64,000 nucleotides of DNA, taken from the NCBI RefSeq assembly GCF_026212465.1, contig NC_080053.1:7566337-7630336 (forward strand), in the 5' to 3' direction. The notes beneath the pieces were generated by a model. It worked only from the letters and a program-made list of their open reading frames with translations. It did no database searches and was not told the DNA's origin. Each line of letters starts with the position of its first letter. Within the stretch, counting starts at the first letter, position 1. Of this stretch, positions 31,158-46,688 are shown piece after piece. The stretch comes from Amaranthus tricolor. Taxonomy: Eukaryota; Streptophyta; Magnoliopsida; Caryophyllales; Amaranthaceae. The position numbers were made by a program, and so were the translations under genes.

Positions 31158-33488
31158 TGTAACACCCCGATATTTTTCCGATTATATTAAATGATTTACT
31201 AGTAATATTATTATTATTATTCTTTTTAGAAGAGTATATATTTTTTTTGTTATTGGGTTAGACCATGACATTTCAACTCTTTAAGGCAATTAAAACCATT
31301 TTAAGCCAAACCTTTTTTTTCCTTAACCTATCTTTAATTTTTAAAAAAGAAAAAAAAAGAGGGAAATTGCAAGGGTGGCCGGCCATATGGGATCTTTGGG
31401 AGGATTTTGTAACTTCCATTTAGGTAATTGAAAGGTTAAGGCAATTATCACATAATAAAATCTCATATTTTTCCTTAATTGCTTTCTTACCTTGTATCCT
31501 TTCATTTCAAAAACATTTTTTTTGCAAGAAAAACCCACTCAAACTCCCTCTATTCCTCACGCCTAGCATCATCATTTTTGGTTCATCAATTGGTGTTTTG
31601 TTCTTGTGCAATTGTGAGTAAATTCTTAATCTAATTTTATTTTTAAGTGATTAATTTAAATTTCTATGATTTTTATGTGTGTTATTTTATAATTTATGAT
31701 TAGTTTATGATTTAAAATTCATGTATGAAAGTGTGATGAACTTTTCTATCTAAATTAATGTATGGGTTTTAGGGTTTTAGATATGTTTATATGTGTGTGA
31801 AGGATTTGTTTGATGGATGATTGTAAAGTACATATATATATAAAAAAAAAATGGATGCTCATAGAAAAAAAAAGTATGTGGTGTTAGAAATTTATTTTTA
31901 TTGATTAATAGGAGGAATTTATAATGTTGGTAGAGAAATATATATGTATATATATGATGTGTGTGTGTGTACATTTGTGTAAAAAGAATTATTTTTGAGA
32001 AAAAAAAATTAATTAAAATTAATTTCGTAGATGGTCATGAAAATTATGTAAATATTGTTGTTTAGATTTAATAGGAAATAAAGCATTGAAATTTATATTT
32101 TTGTGATAAAAAAAAAAAATTGAAATGACAAAATCCCGTAGGTTTTGAAAATGGTGAAAAAAATGTGTTTTTGGAACATTTTTGGCTTTGAAATTAGGTT
32201 AAAAATACTTATACTATGTTATAAATTATAGAAATTGGTACCCGGGGGTTTTGACGCCTTCCGGACGCAACGATGAAGTCGGATTTTCAGTTTGACAGTT
32301 TTAAGTTGTGTTTCTGGACAGATTATGTATGTTGTCCTGTTTTGTGTGTTTACCATGTTATAGTATGTGATGGATGTTCATGATGTGTGTGGTATTTTAG
32401 GTGTGGGTGTAATTGTGTATGTGTGTTATGGATGATTTGAGGAAAATGTGTATGTGTGCTTATTTCCCGAATACGATTGAACCTTGTAGGAAGTCGATTC
32501 GTGACCGGGAATTGATAAAGGCGCTTGAGAGTTGGTTATCTTGCTTAAGGTATGTACACGCAGCGAAGTTCACATTTAGACCGATGTATCATATAATAAT
32601 GGTATACAAAAGTAAAGTATGGATATATAGTATGAATAATGTTATCTTTTCGAATAAATAATTTTGATATATTGTTTTGATAAGCAGAGGTAGTATGACC
32701 TCACTAACCTTAAAGTGGACGTAGTATGACGTCAATTGGTGGAAATGAATTACTCGCGGTATATGGGGGCATTATGAGCCACCGCGGGGGTATGCATACT
32801 TAACCATAGGCACCGAAGTAAGGCGAGTGTCTATGGTAGAGACTTGCTTAGGGGTTAGCTTCCCCTAATGTAATGTCTCACCTATGGAGATTGGAGTTGT
32901 ACCGGCAGTATGGCTGGATAGTACAGCAGTATGGCTGACTAACCTTTATATGAAAATAATTATTCTTTATTAGCATGATCGAAGCGTACTTTTCTGCGAA
33001 TTGACAGTTATTGAATTAAGTCTTTCTCTTGTTGTAATTAATTATTTGTTATGCGACGTTAGCTGACGTGTACTTTTGGTCTTAACGACCCTGCGATGAT
33101 GTTGTTTCCTATCTGGGCAATGACTAGCAGTAAGTTAAGTTGTAGGTCTGGGGAGTGAGGATTGTCTCTTGGAGAAATAAATCGTTAGGATACAGAAGTC
33201 TTGATAAGAACTTCTAATAAAGTTTAAAGAATATTTGGTTTCATGAGGCGATTTCGTTCTCAAGTTGTAATAAGTAGATTTAATTTTTCGTTCTTATCCG
33301 CTGCTAAGAATTTCTTATATCTAGTAGTTCATAATAACACTAATAGAACTCGATCCGCAAGCTTCCCTTAATTTCACATCCGTTTTTAACTGCATTCTAG
33401 CATCCTGGTTTGACTCAGACGATATATACTCGTTTTTAAAAGGTCATCTTCTCTTTTCGTACGATCCGAGTTATTCCGAGATGTTACA
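31158..33488. mobile_element. Solo LTR of a TGTAACACCCC-type Ty3/gypsy element (2,331 bp)
   Basis: Begins TGTAACACCCCG and ends GATGTTACA, flanked on both sides by TTCGG (31,153-31,157 and 33,489-33,493), a perfect 5-bp target duplication. Long LTRs with these ends are common in plant chromovirus (Tekay/Del-like) elements; the family name is inference. It contains no frame with pol motifs, consistent with LTR-LTR recombination having removed the body. It lies inside the Athila-like internal region. Confidence 0.85.
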
Positions 33489-33547
33489 TTCGGTATTTCA
33501 TTTCGTTATGAAAAGTCAATCTTTGTTTTGCTTGTTCTTTTCTTCTT

Positions 33548-33550
<3 letters not shown>

Positions 33551-33585
<35 letters not shown>
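33551..33585. repeat. (CT)n microsatellite
   Basis: About 17 CT dinucleotides in the internal region of the Athila-like element. Confidence 0.95.
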
Positions 33586-33589
<4 letters not shown>

Positions 33590-35002
33590 CTCCCTAACTT
33601 CTGCTGTTGTGGGTAGTGAATTTGACAAACTCCTCCGGAATTTGAGTCACTATATATTGAGTCAGGTCTAGCTAATGACCTTAAAGAAGCTCTGGTTGGG
33701 AGGCAACCCAACTGTAAATATTGTTTTCGTTTCATTTTTTGTTTTTCTTTATTGCATTACGTTTTTGTTAGTCAATGCTCACATTTGGTTTGTAGTGTTG
33801 TTTGTTATAACTTGCAGATCCAAACGACCATTAGCGTTGATCCTCCACAAAATTTATTTATGATTGATTTGATGAAGTTCAGAGGGTCAATGCTAATGGT
33901 CCCGGGAGGGTGAGAAAGAGGAGAAAGAAGGCTCAAAAGAGCAATACATCAAAAATTAAAAATATAGCTTCACCCTGGCCTTGTGCTTATTGCCTCCACT
34001 TTTTCCAAGGAGCGGAGAGTTGTTTGATCACTATGATGGTGGTAAGGGTAATGCTAGGTGTGAAAGCCCTCCTAGCCATGGTATGACTTTCTTCCCTCTT
34101 TATTATTGGCTAATGTTTGTGTGTGTTGGGTATTGTTATAATCTTGTTGATCATTGTTTTAAACGACTAATCTTTGTCTTTTCTCTCCTTCTTTTCTAGG
34201 GACTAGCAAAGGCTTGGCTTGGGGGAAAGTTGGTCAACACTATTGTCACCATTACCCATTTGTTTGTGCAATTAGTGTCATATAGTTCTAGGTTAGTGCA
34301 TGGAATGTGTTATTTTGTATATATTTTGCATGTTCACCTTGCATTCATAGCATACTGTATATATATTGCATATTCATGCTTTGTTTTTTTGGGTTCAATG
34401 AAAATGTTTTGAGTTGTGAAATTAGCATGCAAGCTTCTGGTGTATACATTCGTGGTCTTATGCATACTCATATTTTCCTAGCCCTATGCCTGTTTTGGGA
34501 CCAAGTAACTGATTATTTTCCACCTAACTTGGGGGATCTGGGTTTGCTTGGTTGGTGGCTTGGATGACTACCTATTGAGGCACATTTCGACTAGCCGGTC
34601 AGGATTGAGTCTTCTTGGACTCTTTTGTGAGTTTCATGCTTTTAAGTGCTATTTAGGGAGTTTAAGTATTGTGTCTTTTCTCCTCCAGCATAGTTTGCTT
34701 TTCCAAGGGCCGGGGATGATAACATGTTTGTTAGATTTAAACTACATAGCCAAATAGCCAACCATGGACATTGAATTGACCTTTGGTTAAGCCAAGTTGT
34801 TGCCTTTACCTTTTCTTTTGTAGCCACACTATTTGACTCCACATGAGCCAAATGTTCTCTCTCTTGACCTAGAGGATAGCTAAGTGATGGTGGTGTTGGT
34901 GTGTATTGCATTATGACGGGGGCATTTTGGTTAGTATAGTGGTTGTTGGTTTATCTGACTCTATTCATTCATATTTTGCTCATATTTTCTCTCCTTTTTC
35001 CT

Positions 35003-35803
35003 CTTAGTTTAAAACCCTAGATTAGTTTTATGTTGCTTTCTTATTCATTCAAGCACTTCATTATTGTAAGTTTCATTCATTTATTGCTTTCATGTCTTTC
35101 TTGCGTTTATTTATGCTTTCCTTTAATGCTTTCTTAGTATAGATTTAATGCTTTCTTGTTCTTCAATTCATTTAATGTTATCTTTATTGCTTTCTTGCCT
35201 TTCATTTCATTCATGCTTTCTAGAATAGATTTATTGCTTTCTATGTTGATTGCTTTTGGTTTTAATATGTTTGATCGAGTAGTTTCTTTAGGGGTTTTAG
35301 ATTAGAGAAACCTTAAGTTTAGTCTTGTCTTCAAAGTTTAGGATTAAGGTTGAGGTTGATGATGACTCTTGATAGATATTCGATTCAAATCTTGTCCTAC
35401 CACTCCTTAGGAGGCTTAGGGCGATTATAGGTTGTTAGTGTGGCTTATAGGGTCACAAACTTTCTCTCGCCATCTACAGTGTCTTGATTGATTATCGTTC
35501 GATCTCCCTTGACCTATCTTATCTTTATTCTCAATAGATCTTCCTAGGGTGGACCTAGTCTATTCCCCGCTAGTCTTTCATTGTTTAGTTGCGCTTTTCA
35601 TTCTTGTCATTAGTCTAGTTCATCCACCAACCAACCTTCCATATAAATTTCCCACATCAAGTCTTTAGTCTAGCATCCCTTGTCCTTGTGGTTAGACCCC
35701 CGACATACCATTACACTCGTTGTAGTAGTATTAGGGTGATTATAAATATTGTTTGCATAGCCAAGGCTTTTAGTATTAACGACGTGCCACAAGCCCGTTA
35801 TCC
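35003..35803 (+). repeat. Partial 3' LTR of the Athila-like element (801 bp)
   Basis: Matches 29,424-30,220 from CTTAGTTTAAAAC to CCCGTTATC. The first ~560 bp of the 5' LTR are not found upstream of it, so its U3 part is deleted or replaced. Confidence 0.85.
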
Positions 35804-37068
35804 GATAGCATCCGAGTTCTTTTCTCTATAGCAGCAAACAAAGATTGGCCGCTATACTAGTTTGATGTAAAAAATGATTTCTTGTATGAAGAAATTGAAG
35901 AGGAGGTTTATATGCAAGCATCACCCAGATTCTCACATGAATACACAATCAAGGAGAAGGGCATAGACTAAGGAAAGCATTATATGGTCTAAAACAATCT
36001 CCTAGAGTATGGTTTAAAAGATTTACTGCAGCTATGAGAAAGTTTAGAAACAAATAGAGTAATTTTGATCATACCCTGTTCCTTAAGAAAAAAGATGGTT
36101 GAATCACATGTCTAGTTATTTTTGTCAATGATATGGTCAATAGAGGAAATGATGCAAAGGAGATTAGTGAGCTCAAAAGACAATTATTCCTTGAATTCAA
36201 GATAAAAGATTTAGGGAATTTGAAGTACTTCCTAGGGATAAAAGTCCTAAGATCGAAGACATGGATCTTTATCAATCAGAGAAAGAATATTCTTGATCTC
36301 TTGGCTGAAACAGGGATGAAAGATTGCAAACCAGCAAAGACACCTATAGTGACTAATCATGGACTTTAATTTATTGAAGGAGCTGAAATGAAAACTCAAG
36401 ACCAATATCGAAGAATGGTAGGGAAACTGATCTATGTACCACATACAAGGCCAGACATTACTTATGCTATGAGTGTCGTAAGTAGGTATATGCATCTCCC
36501 TCAAGTGCAACACATGGAAGTAGTGATGAGAATCTTAAGGTACTTAAAAGGAACCAGTAGTAGGGGAATTCTCTTTAGAAGAAATCAGCACCTAGATCTT
36601 GTGGCCTGTACTGATGCATTTTGGGCTGGAGATCGAGATGATAGAAAGTTAACCTCAGGGTACTTTACTCTAGTAGGTGGTAACTTGGTTACTTGGAAGA
36701 GTAAGAAGTAGAAGGTGGTAGCCTTATCTAGTGCTGGAGCGGAATGCTGAGGAATAGCAAAAGGGAACACAGAAATCCTCTGGATTTGAAAGTTGTTAGA
36801 TGAACTAAACTGCTAGCAGAAAGAAGCATGTAACAAAGCAGCTATCAACATATCTGAAAAACCAGTCCAGCATGACCGGACAAAGCATGTTTAGATTGAC
36901 AGACACTTCATCAAAGAAAAACTGGAAAAGAAGATCATCAGCCTACCTTTCATCAGATTGAAAGATCAACTAGCTGATATTCTCACTAAAGCTGTATCAT
37001 CAGAAGCTTTCAACACCATTCTGTGCAAGTTAGGCGTTTATGACCCTACGATCTAACTTGAGGGGGAG
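35804..37068 (+). pseudogene. Copia relic, right part (reverse transcriptase to RNase H)
   Basis: Resumes with reverse-transcriptase coding (DSIRVLFSIAANKDWPL), then ALYGLKQSPRVWF, KYFLGIKVLRSKTWIF, and the RNase H stretch (WAGDRDDRKLTSGYFTL, then KPVQHDRTKHV). Many stops and indels; the catalytic YVDD is degraded to FVND. It ends with the polypurine tract AACTTGAGGGGGAG at 37,055-37,068. Confidence 0.88.
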
Positions 37069-37248
37069 TGTAGGAATGTATAATATTTTCAATTCTTATT
37101 TCCTTAATTAATGTATAGGATTATATCATTATTCTTATTTCCTTTCTTAGCTTCTCAGAATTCCTGTATAAATTAAGGGCTGTATTACTCAAAATGATCA
37201 AGAAAAACAATATTCATAAACCCTAAATCTGCGTTCTTAAATTCTTCA
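37069..37248 (+). repeat. 3' LTR of the copia relic (~180 bp)
   Basis: Starts TGTAGGAATG right after the polypurine tract and probably ends ATTCTTCA at 37,248. The matching 5' LTR is absent, so the outer end is inferred. Confidence 0.65.
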
Positions 37249-37300
37249 TGCTCGTTAGGATACTGACTATTTTTTATTTGATGGTTGGCTATGTTGCAAA

Positions 37301-38305
37301 TAGAGGTGTTCAACGGGGCGGATCGACCCAATGGGTCAAGGGTCGAGTCAATTTTAACAGTCATGAACGAGACATGTCATTAATAGGTCGGGTTAATATT
37401 GGGCTTAACTATAAAGGGTCTTAAAAGGGTCATTGAAGGGTTGGGTCCTATAAGGGACATAACAATCTATAATACAAAAATTTAATCATATACACTGCCA
37501 TTTACTCATTTAGTCTTCCACATACTACTTATTTATTACTTTTCCTCCTAACCATTTTTCTGCTTATTGTCCTCAACCAAATTAATTTTAGAGTTTTTGA
37601 TTTTTCACCCAAAATTTTTCTACCAAGAACCCTAATATTGCAAAACCCACTTTTCACCTTTTGCGAATTTCAATCGATTAATCGAGACTTTGAAGGATAT
37701 TATGAATTCATATTCATCTCATTGAAGGTATGCTTTTCGTATTTCTTTCAAGTTATGATTTCGAACCTCTTTTTTTTTTTTTTTTTTTTATTTTGCATAT
37801 TGTCGGTTTTTCAATTCGTAATTTGTATGATAATTCTTTCAATAGAAAGATTCATTTAGAGAGTTAGGGAAGCATCAACTATAGCTTCCGGAAATTATTG
37901 AACTATGTTATCTAAAAAGCATCAATTTTTTAATGGATTTGAAGACGGTAGTCATAAATTGCGGCATGTTAATTGACAATGTTTATTTTTCTGTAAACTG
38001 ATTACTCTTATTGATATATCACTTGAAAGCTTATAACACTCTATAAACTGATTTATTGTACTTGATTTGTTATGTTGGTTGATTTAATTTTCATTGTAAA
38101 CTTAGTCTTAGTAATCTTTCTTTATTGAGTATTGTTATTGTTATTGTTATTGTTATTATGATTAAATAAATTCTTAACGGACTGAGCTCTGGTCAAATAG
38201 GCTTTGATCGGCCCGGCCTATCCCAGCCCGTTAATATTTGGCAGTAACCGGGCCCAGCATGTTCTGATAAGACTTTGACCCGTCCCGGAATGTCAAGGAG
38301 CTCTG
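37301..38305. mobile_element. hAT-like non-autonomous element (1,005 bp) with 8-bp TSD
   Basis: Flanked by the perfect 8-bp direct repeat GTTGCAAA (37,293-37,300 and 38,306-38,313). The ends TAGAGGTG and (complement of the right end) CAGAGCTC are short imperfect inverted repeats. Subterminal G/C-rich motifs (GGGTCAAGGGTC at the left, GACCCGTCCCGG and CCCGGCC at the right) suggest hAT-type binding sites. No transposase frame. The right end is only 78 bp before the thioesterase ATG. Confidence 0.75.
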
Positions 38306-38382
38306 GTTGCAAACTAACAAATCTCAAACTTCTTCCTGGACAGGAGTGAGCGGGTAATCAAATAAAAAATTGTCAGACGAAA

Positions 38383-39894
38383 ATGGAGTTTGAGACGATA
38401 AAGAAGTACTTGGAAAAACCCGCTAAAGATGGCGAACCCACTAAAATCCACGAACTTCCATTAAGATTCTTCGATCCTTTCATCATCCATGGCGTTCATA
38501 TTGATCACATCGAATCTGGTCGTGTTCTCTGCTCCTTTAATGTCCCTCCACGTCTTCTGGTATGTGCTTTTCTTTTCTCGTTTCTGACTAGTTTTGAAAT
38601 TATGGTTTATGATTTAATTTTGAAATTCTTCTTTACAGTTTAATTTTGAAATTAGGTTTATAATTTAGGTTTCAAATCAGGGTTTATAATCTAATTTTGC
38701 AATCAGGGTTTATCCTTCAAATTTAATTGAGTCTATGATTTAATTTTGAAATTAGATTTTTTAATTTAATTTTGGAATTCGGTTTTTCGATATTTAATTT
38801 TGAAATTAGGGTCTATGATTCCATTTTGATTTCCGGAATTTTGAGAGTGAAATGTAGAACACTGCTAATACGTTGCACGGAGGTGCAATCGCGGCATTGG
38901 TGGATTTGATTGGATCGGCTGTTATCTTCACTGTTGGAGCTCCGTCTACTGGTGTTTCTGTTGAGATTAACGTCTCTTATCTTGATGCTGCATTAGCCAA
39001 TGTATGTAATCTCTGAATTTTGGAATTTCTGGGAAATTAAAGAATTTTTGTTGGTTTTGTATTGTTGATGAAATTGTTTTGCTTTTCAATATTTTGGATG
39101 TTTGGTGCATACTTATAATGCTATGGATGAATTCATTTGGTGATTTTATAAAATGTAAGGATTATTTATCATTGATTGTCCCAAAAATGTTGCATACTTA
39201 CATTGCTGCTTTGTATGATTAGCATAGCCAATTTATTAGTTTAGAGTCAAGATTAACTTAATTTTTTTAGAATGGATTAGAACTTGATTGAACCTATCTT
39301 TTTATGACTTGACCAGTAAAAAAAATGCGAGAGTAAATTTTTTGAGCAAAACTTGTTAGAACTAAACGGATTCTGTATGGTCGTCCACGCAAATTCAAAT
39401 AAACTAAATTTTTTTGAATAAAATTAAATCTTTTAGAATTGAATTTAGCTTATAAGAAATGAAAATAAGTCAAGAAAATTGCTCTTTGAAGTAGAAATAA
39501 AGTCATAATATGTTTTTTAAAATAGCAAATTGTTTCAGCATAAGTTTATTCTGATTCAGAGACTCCAGTTCCGAAAAGTTTAGAGGGATTCAGGTGAAGA
39601 AATAGAGTCTGGTTGTTAGTTTTTGTTTATATGTCTTCAATAGTCTTTTATATGATTACAATATCTTGGTGAAACAATCTTGGTATAGGAGCATAATATT
39701 AGTGTTTTGATTGTACACTAAATCATCACCGTACAAGTTTGATTGTACAGGAGGAGATTGACATTGAAGCTAAGGCTCTACGTGTTGGGAAGTCCATTGC
39801 GGTAGTTAGTGTAGAATTCAGGAAGAAAGGAAGTGGAAAGATCATAGCTCAGGGACGTCACACCAAGTACCTTCCAATATCCAGCAAACTCTAG
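38383..39894 (+). CDS. Hotdog-fold acyl-CoA thioesterase (ACOT13-like), 3 exons
   Basis: Exons 38,383-38,559, 38,858-39,001 and 39,751-39,894, all phase 0 with GT/AG borders, give 154 aa. Exon 2 carries the hotdog signature NTLHGGAIAALVDLIGSA with H66-G67-G68 and D75, then STGVSVEINVSYLDAA. Exon 3 carries the closing strands (VAVVSVEF, then IIAQGRHTKYLP). Length and motif fit the PaaI/ACOT13-type family that hydrolyses acyl-CoA thioesters; in plants several members act in peroxisomes or other compartments. The C-terminus SSKL is close to a peroxisomal PTS1 (SKL), so a peroxisomal location is plausible by inference. Convergent with the kinase gene, 461 bp apart. Confidence 0.88.
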
Positions 39895-40355
39895 AATTGC
39901 GTTCAAAAGTAGTGTTCTAGGTTCATTAGTTTCTTATTACACTGTAACCGAAACAAATATCAATTGTGTACGGTATTTATATTTAAGATTATTCAGTATG
40001 ATGCCCAGAAATGCTTGTCTGTTTATACTGTGTAAGATTGACGTGACAAATATATGTATGTGAAGTTTACATTCATTTTCGATTCTGTTTGAGTTTCTTT
40101 TTCAGTTTTTCGTGCAATAGTTTTGTGTATCTAAGCAATCAATGGTTCAGAGTTCAGAATTCAAACTGTTGCTGTTGTTTAAATGGAAGTATCACAAAGA
40201 GGCTTTCAGATTCCATATCTTATCTGGTTCAGTACAGCAATAAAAATGGGTAATATATAAGTAACAAACTGCAAAAATCAGATCTTCAGTAGATTGAACG
40301 GCTCTTGAGCTAGTTTTTGTCAATATTCTTAAATGAAAAGATTAATTAGAAAATT
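39895..40355. other. Convergent intergenic region
   Basis: The 3' flanks of the thioesterase and kinase genes. Nothing beyond untranslated-like AT-rich sequence is seen. Confidence 0.6.
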
Positions 40356-43636
<3,281 letters not shown>

Positions 43637-44759
43637 GGTGCTGATGGTCTAGTCTGTTTGAAATTGGATCAAAAACCCAGAAATTGAAGATTGAAGAGAT
43701 ATTTTACAGGTTGGACTTTGGAGATTTTTATGTGTAGATGATGATTAGTTATTAGAATAGAATTGATTTGGTTAGTTTAGATTGCTATTAAATATTATTT
43801 GTATTGAACCGGGTTGAATAATCTTTATTAGTGACTGTTTTTCACGATTTATATAGTTGATTCTATATTGTTATAAGTGGATTTAGATCCTTGTAGTTAA
43901 GGCAAGCAAGTTGTGAGGGTAGGTCAGAAATTTCATGTGGGGTAACATATATTTTATTAGAAAAAATACAATCTGAATGAATATATTATGAATTAAACAT
44001 AACAATTTGGTATGGGTCTCAATTTTCAAGTAATATTAAAATTTGAGTTGAGAATTTTCAATTCACATTCAAAAGCGTGCTAATAACTAAAAAGAACATG
44101 AACTGTGTCTTCATGAACTCTTTTTTCGTGTATTTTTTTTATCCAAGTCATCACGTGCCCTATAAACTTGTTGGCTTGCTGCTATGAACATGATGGATTA
44201 CATTACTAGTTTTACTTTATATCCATGTGCGAGTGAAATAACCTTATATTGGTTTGGGGTTGTTTTTAAGGGAGTACGTGGAGTTTTTTTAGTGTAATAA
44301 ATTTGGTGTTAAGGATTGTTAGAATTGAGATTTTATGTAGGATTGTTGAGGAGCTAGGATCGAATTGTAGGATCATATATGATGTATAATCTGTGGGACA
44401 AAGGTCAAAGAACTTTCGTAAGATAATCAAGAAATACTCACTTGAATTATCGGGATATGTAAGTAAGGAATACTCAAATCAACTTACTAGGGTGTGAATT
44501 AACTCAAGGAACACTCAACTTAAAAGTTAAATTTACTAAAATATATGAAATAATAAATTTTTAAGGTCATCAAACATGAGATCAAACTCAATATTTGACT
44601 TAAACCAAGTCAAAGAATAAAAAAACAAGCATAAGCTTCTAACTTGTTGTTTTAAATCGTCATAATCTGATTATAACTATTGATTCATATACTTCTATGT
44701 GGTCTTGTCTTAAAGGACAATTGATAATTATCTACTTCTTTGTTTCCTGTTCTTGGATT
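43637..44759. other. Upstream flank of the kinase gene
   Basis: AT-rich. It should hold the kinase promoter (minus strand), but I see no unambiguous TATA box. No gene or element recognised. Confidence 0.5.
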
Positions 44760-45603
44760 TCAAAGCTTGACTTTTTCGGAGAGTGCTTTTATGTCATCGA
44801 TTAGATTGTTAAGATTAGTGTGTGAGGAGCCTCCTTCGCTTGGTGTGATATTTTATCCCTGGATCTTCTAAGTTTATCCTTGCTTCCATCCATCAATTCA
44901 TTGATCATCCTCTTGACTGTTATTCTGTCGCATGTATGCTTCATGTCCAGCCCAACTCTCCAAATTTCACTTACATATCGACTGTTCACTTGTTGCTCTG
45001 CAAAGTAAGGCCAACAAAGCATTGGCACCCCAGCTATTATGCTTTCTAGTGTTGAGTTCCACCCACTGTGAGTTAAGAACCCACCAACTGCTGGATGATT
45101 CAAGACTTCGTCTTGTGGGGCCCATTTCTCTATGTACCCTCTTTTCTTACTCCCCTCCACAACTTTCTCTGAAGAGGAATCATCAAGTCCACTTCCCACT
45201 ACGAAATCTGGCCGTACCACCCATAGGAAACTCTGATTGTTCTGCACTAGTCCTGCCTAAACTTACAAAGACAACAGATTTGGCTGGCTTTTGATCCAGT
45301 CATGATTTGCAGCTTTTATCTACCTTTTCATTGCTCAGTCTGTACTTTAGGTGTGCATGTACTGGCCCAATGGAGTAAACCCTTGAGAACTGTGATCTAA
45401 AAAAGAGTGGATGAGCTTCTCTAGATCCTCAAATGTATTCAGAATCATCGAATGAGCGTTTTTGCTTCTCTGCACCTCTTCTGTGAAAATTGCTCGAGGT
45501 CGCTACAAGAAGCCATGTCTTGGTCTCAGCAGAAGCTAGGAAGGTTGCGGTAACGAAGGAAACTACTCATTCCAGGTAAATTCTTCACTAGTTCATCCAT
45601 TTG
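44760..45603 (-). pseudogene. UDP-glycosyltransferase (UGT) pseudogene, 5'-truncated
   Basis: The minus strand encodes a UGT C-terminal half. The PSPG box WAPQDEVLNHPAVGGFLTHS continues as GWNSTLES with HSGWNS, and ends CWPYFAEQQVNSRYV. Upstream fragments include FLRYRNLPSFC (45,526-45,560), EEVQRSKNAHSMILNTFEDL (about 45,490-45,430) and SIGPVHAHLKYRLS. They lie in different frames and are separated by indels and a stop near 45,310. The normal C-terminus (SEGGSSHTNLNNLIDDIKAL) is present in another frame after 44,850, up to a TGA at 44,760-44,762. The N-terminal acceptor domain is missing; the break near 45,603 coincides with the LINE relic. Intact UGTs transfer sugar from UDP-sugars to small molecules; this one cannot. 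Confidence 0.85.
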
Positions 45604-45939
45604 CTCATTAGCTATGCAATTCAAGGAACAAAAACAAAGATCATAAAGCAATAGCTTTTGGAAATCAATTGTTATGCATAATATTAAGGGTCTCAAAGAA
45701 TCTTGGAAGAGTTTTAGAAATTCAAAATATGGATTGTAGGCTACTACAGCCTCAAATGATGAAGATATAAGGAGGTTAAGATTTTCGCTTAAGGGAATGA
45801 TTAATAATGCAGGCCAAAGAGACACAACTCAATTTTGGAATGATTCGTGGTGCAATTCAAAACCACTAAAAGAAATATTCCTAGGACTATTTCAAATATC
45901 AACACAATAGCATAAGTAAATACAAGAGTGTGGTGTATG

Positions 45940-46688
45940 TGAAAACGCTTGCCAAAAACCGTTACGATGCTAAGAACAATACAAACAACAATGAACAAAA
46001 CAACGTTTGACAATGTAAGCTAATCAAAAGGACACAAGGATTTAAGGAGGTTCACCCAATGATGGCTACGTCCTCCGTGGTGTGTAGTTTCTGTTTATAT
46101 TATATCAAAAATGAGTATAAACAACACTTTTAAATAAAGAATTACAATTGAGTAAGAGATAAAAACAAAGGTTATGTGTTTGGCTTAGGGGTTGTGTTTG
46201 ATGTGTTTGATTTGTGAGTATGAGAGCCCTATATATAGTACTAGATACTAGAATATCAATAGCTCACTTGATTACATAGTTAATATTGAGTAATGAATAA
46301 TATGAAATAACTCTAAGAACTTGAAAGGTCGAAAAACAGCATCCCATGCATATCAGAGGATCCGATCGATCGAAACAGGGAGCTCGCTCGGTCGAGCGAG
46401 AATCAGCAGCATTCTGGAGCATTCTGTCTGACCGCTCGACCTACCAAAATGACTCGCTCGGTCGAGCGGGTAGGTCGAGCGACCTTTCTGATCCTTCTGT
46501 CAGAATTCTGATCGAGCTACCATAAATCAAGTCCCTTCTTCTTCTTCATTAATCTTCATTAACACCCATAATTCATCATGAATACTCTCCACATAATTAC
46601 ATCCATTTGCATTCCACAAAACCAAGAGTCACACCCATGATTACACACTTTAACTTGTGCACTCAAGTCACACATACCATTTATAACA
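45940..46688. mobile_element. Solo LTR (749 bp) with GTATG target duplication
   Basis: Starts TGAAAACG, ends TTATAACA, flanked by GTATG at 45,935-45,939 and 46,689-46,693. It sits inside LINE coding sequence, and the LINE frame is continuous if the LTR and one duplicate are skipped. It contains repeated palindromic CTCGCTCGGTCGAGCGAG and related motifs at 46,380-46,490. Confidence 0.82.

Larger units (their letters stand above)
28864..35803 (+). mobile_element. Athila-like Ty3/gypsy relic inserted in the copia relic
   Basis: A 5' LTR ends at 30,220 and is followed by a decayed Asp-tRNA primer-binding site. A partial 3' LTR ends at 35,803, where copia reverse-transcriptase coding resumes (GATAGCATCCGAGTT). 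The internal part has the phrase GGGAGGCAACCCAAC at 33,699-33,713, which I know from Athila/Tat-type elements. No intact gag-pol remains; only a degenerate frame is left. The insertion splits the copia codons around KI(N/D)(T/S). A 5-bp target duplication could not be confirmed. Orientation is plus. Confidence 0.72.
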
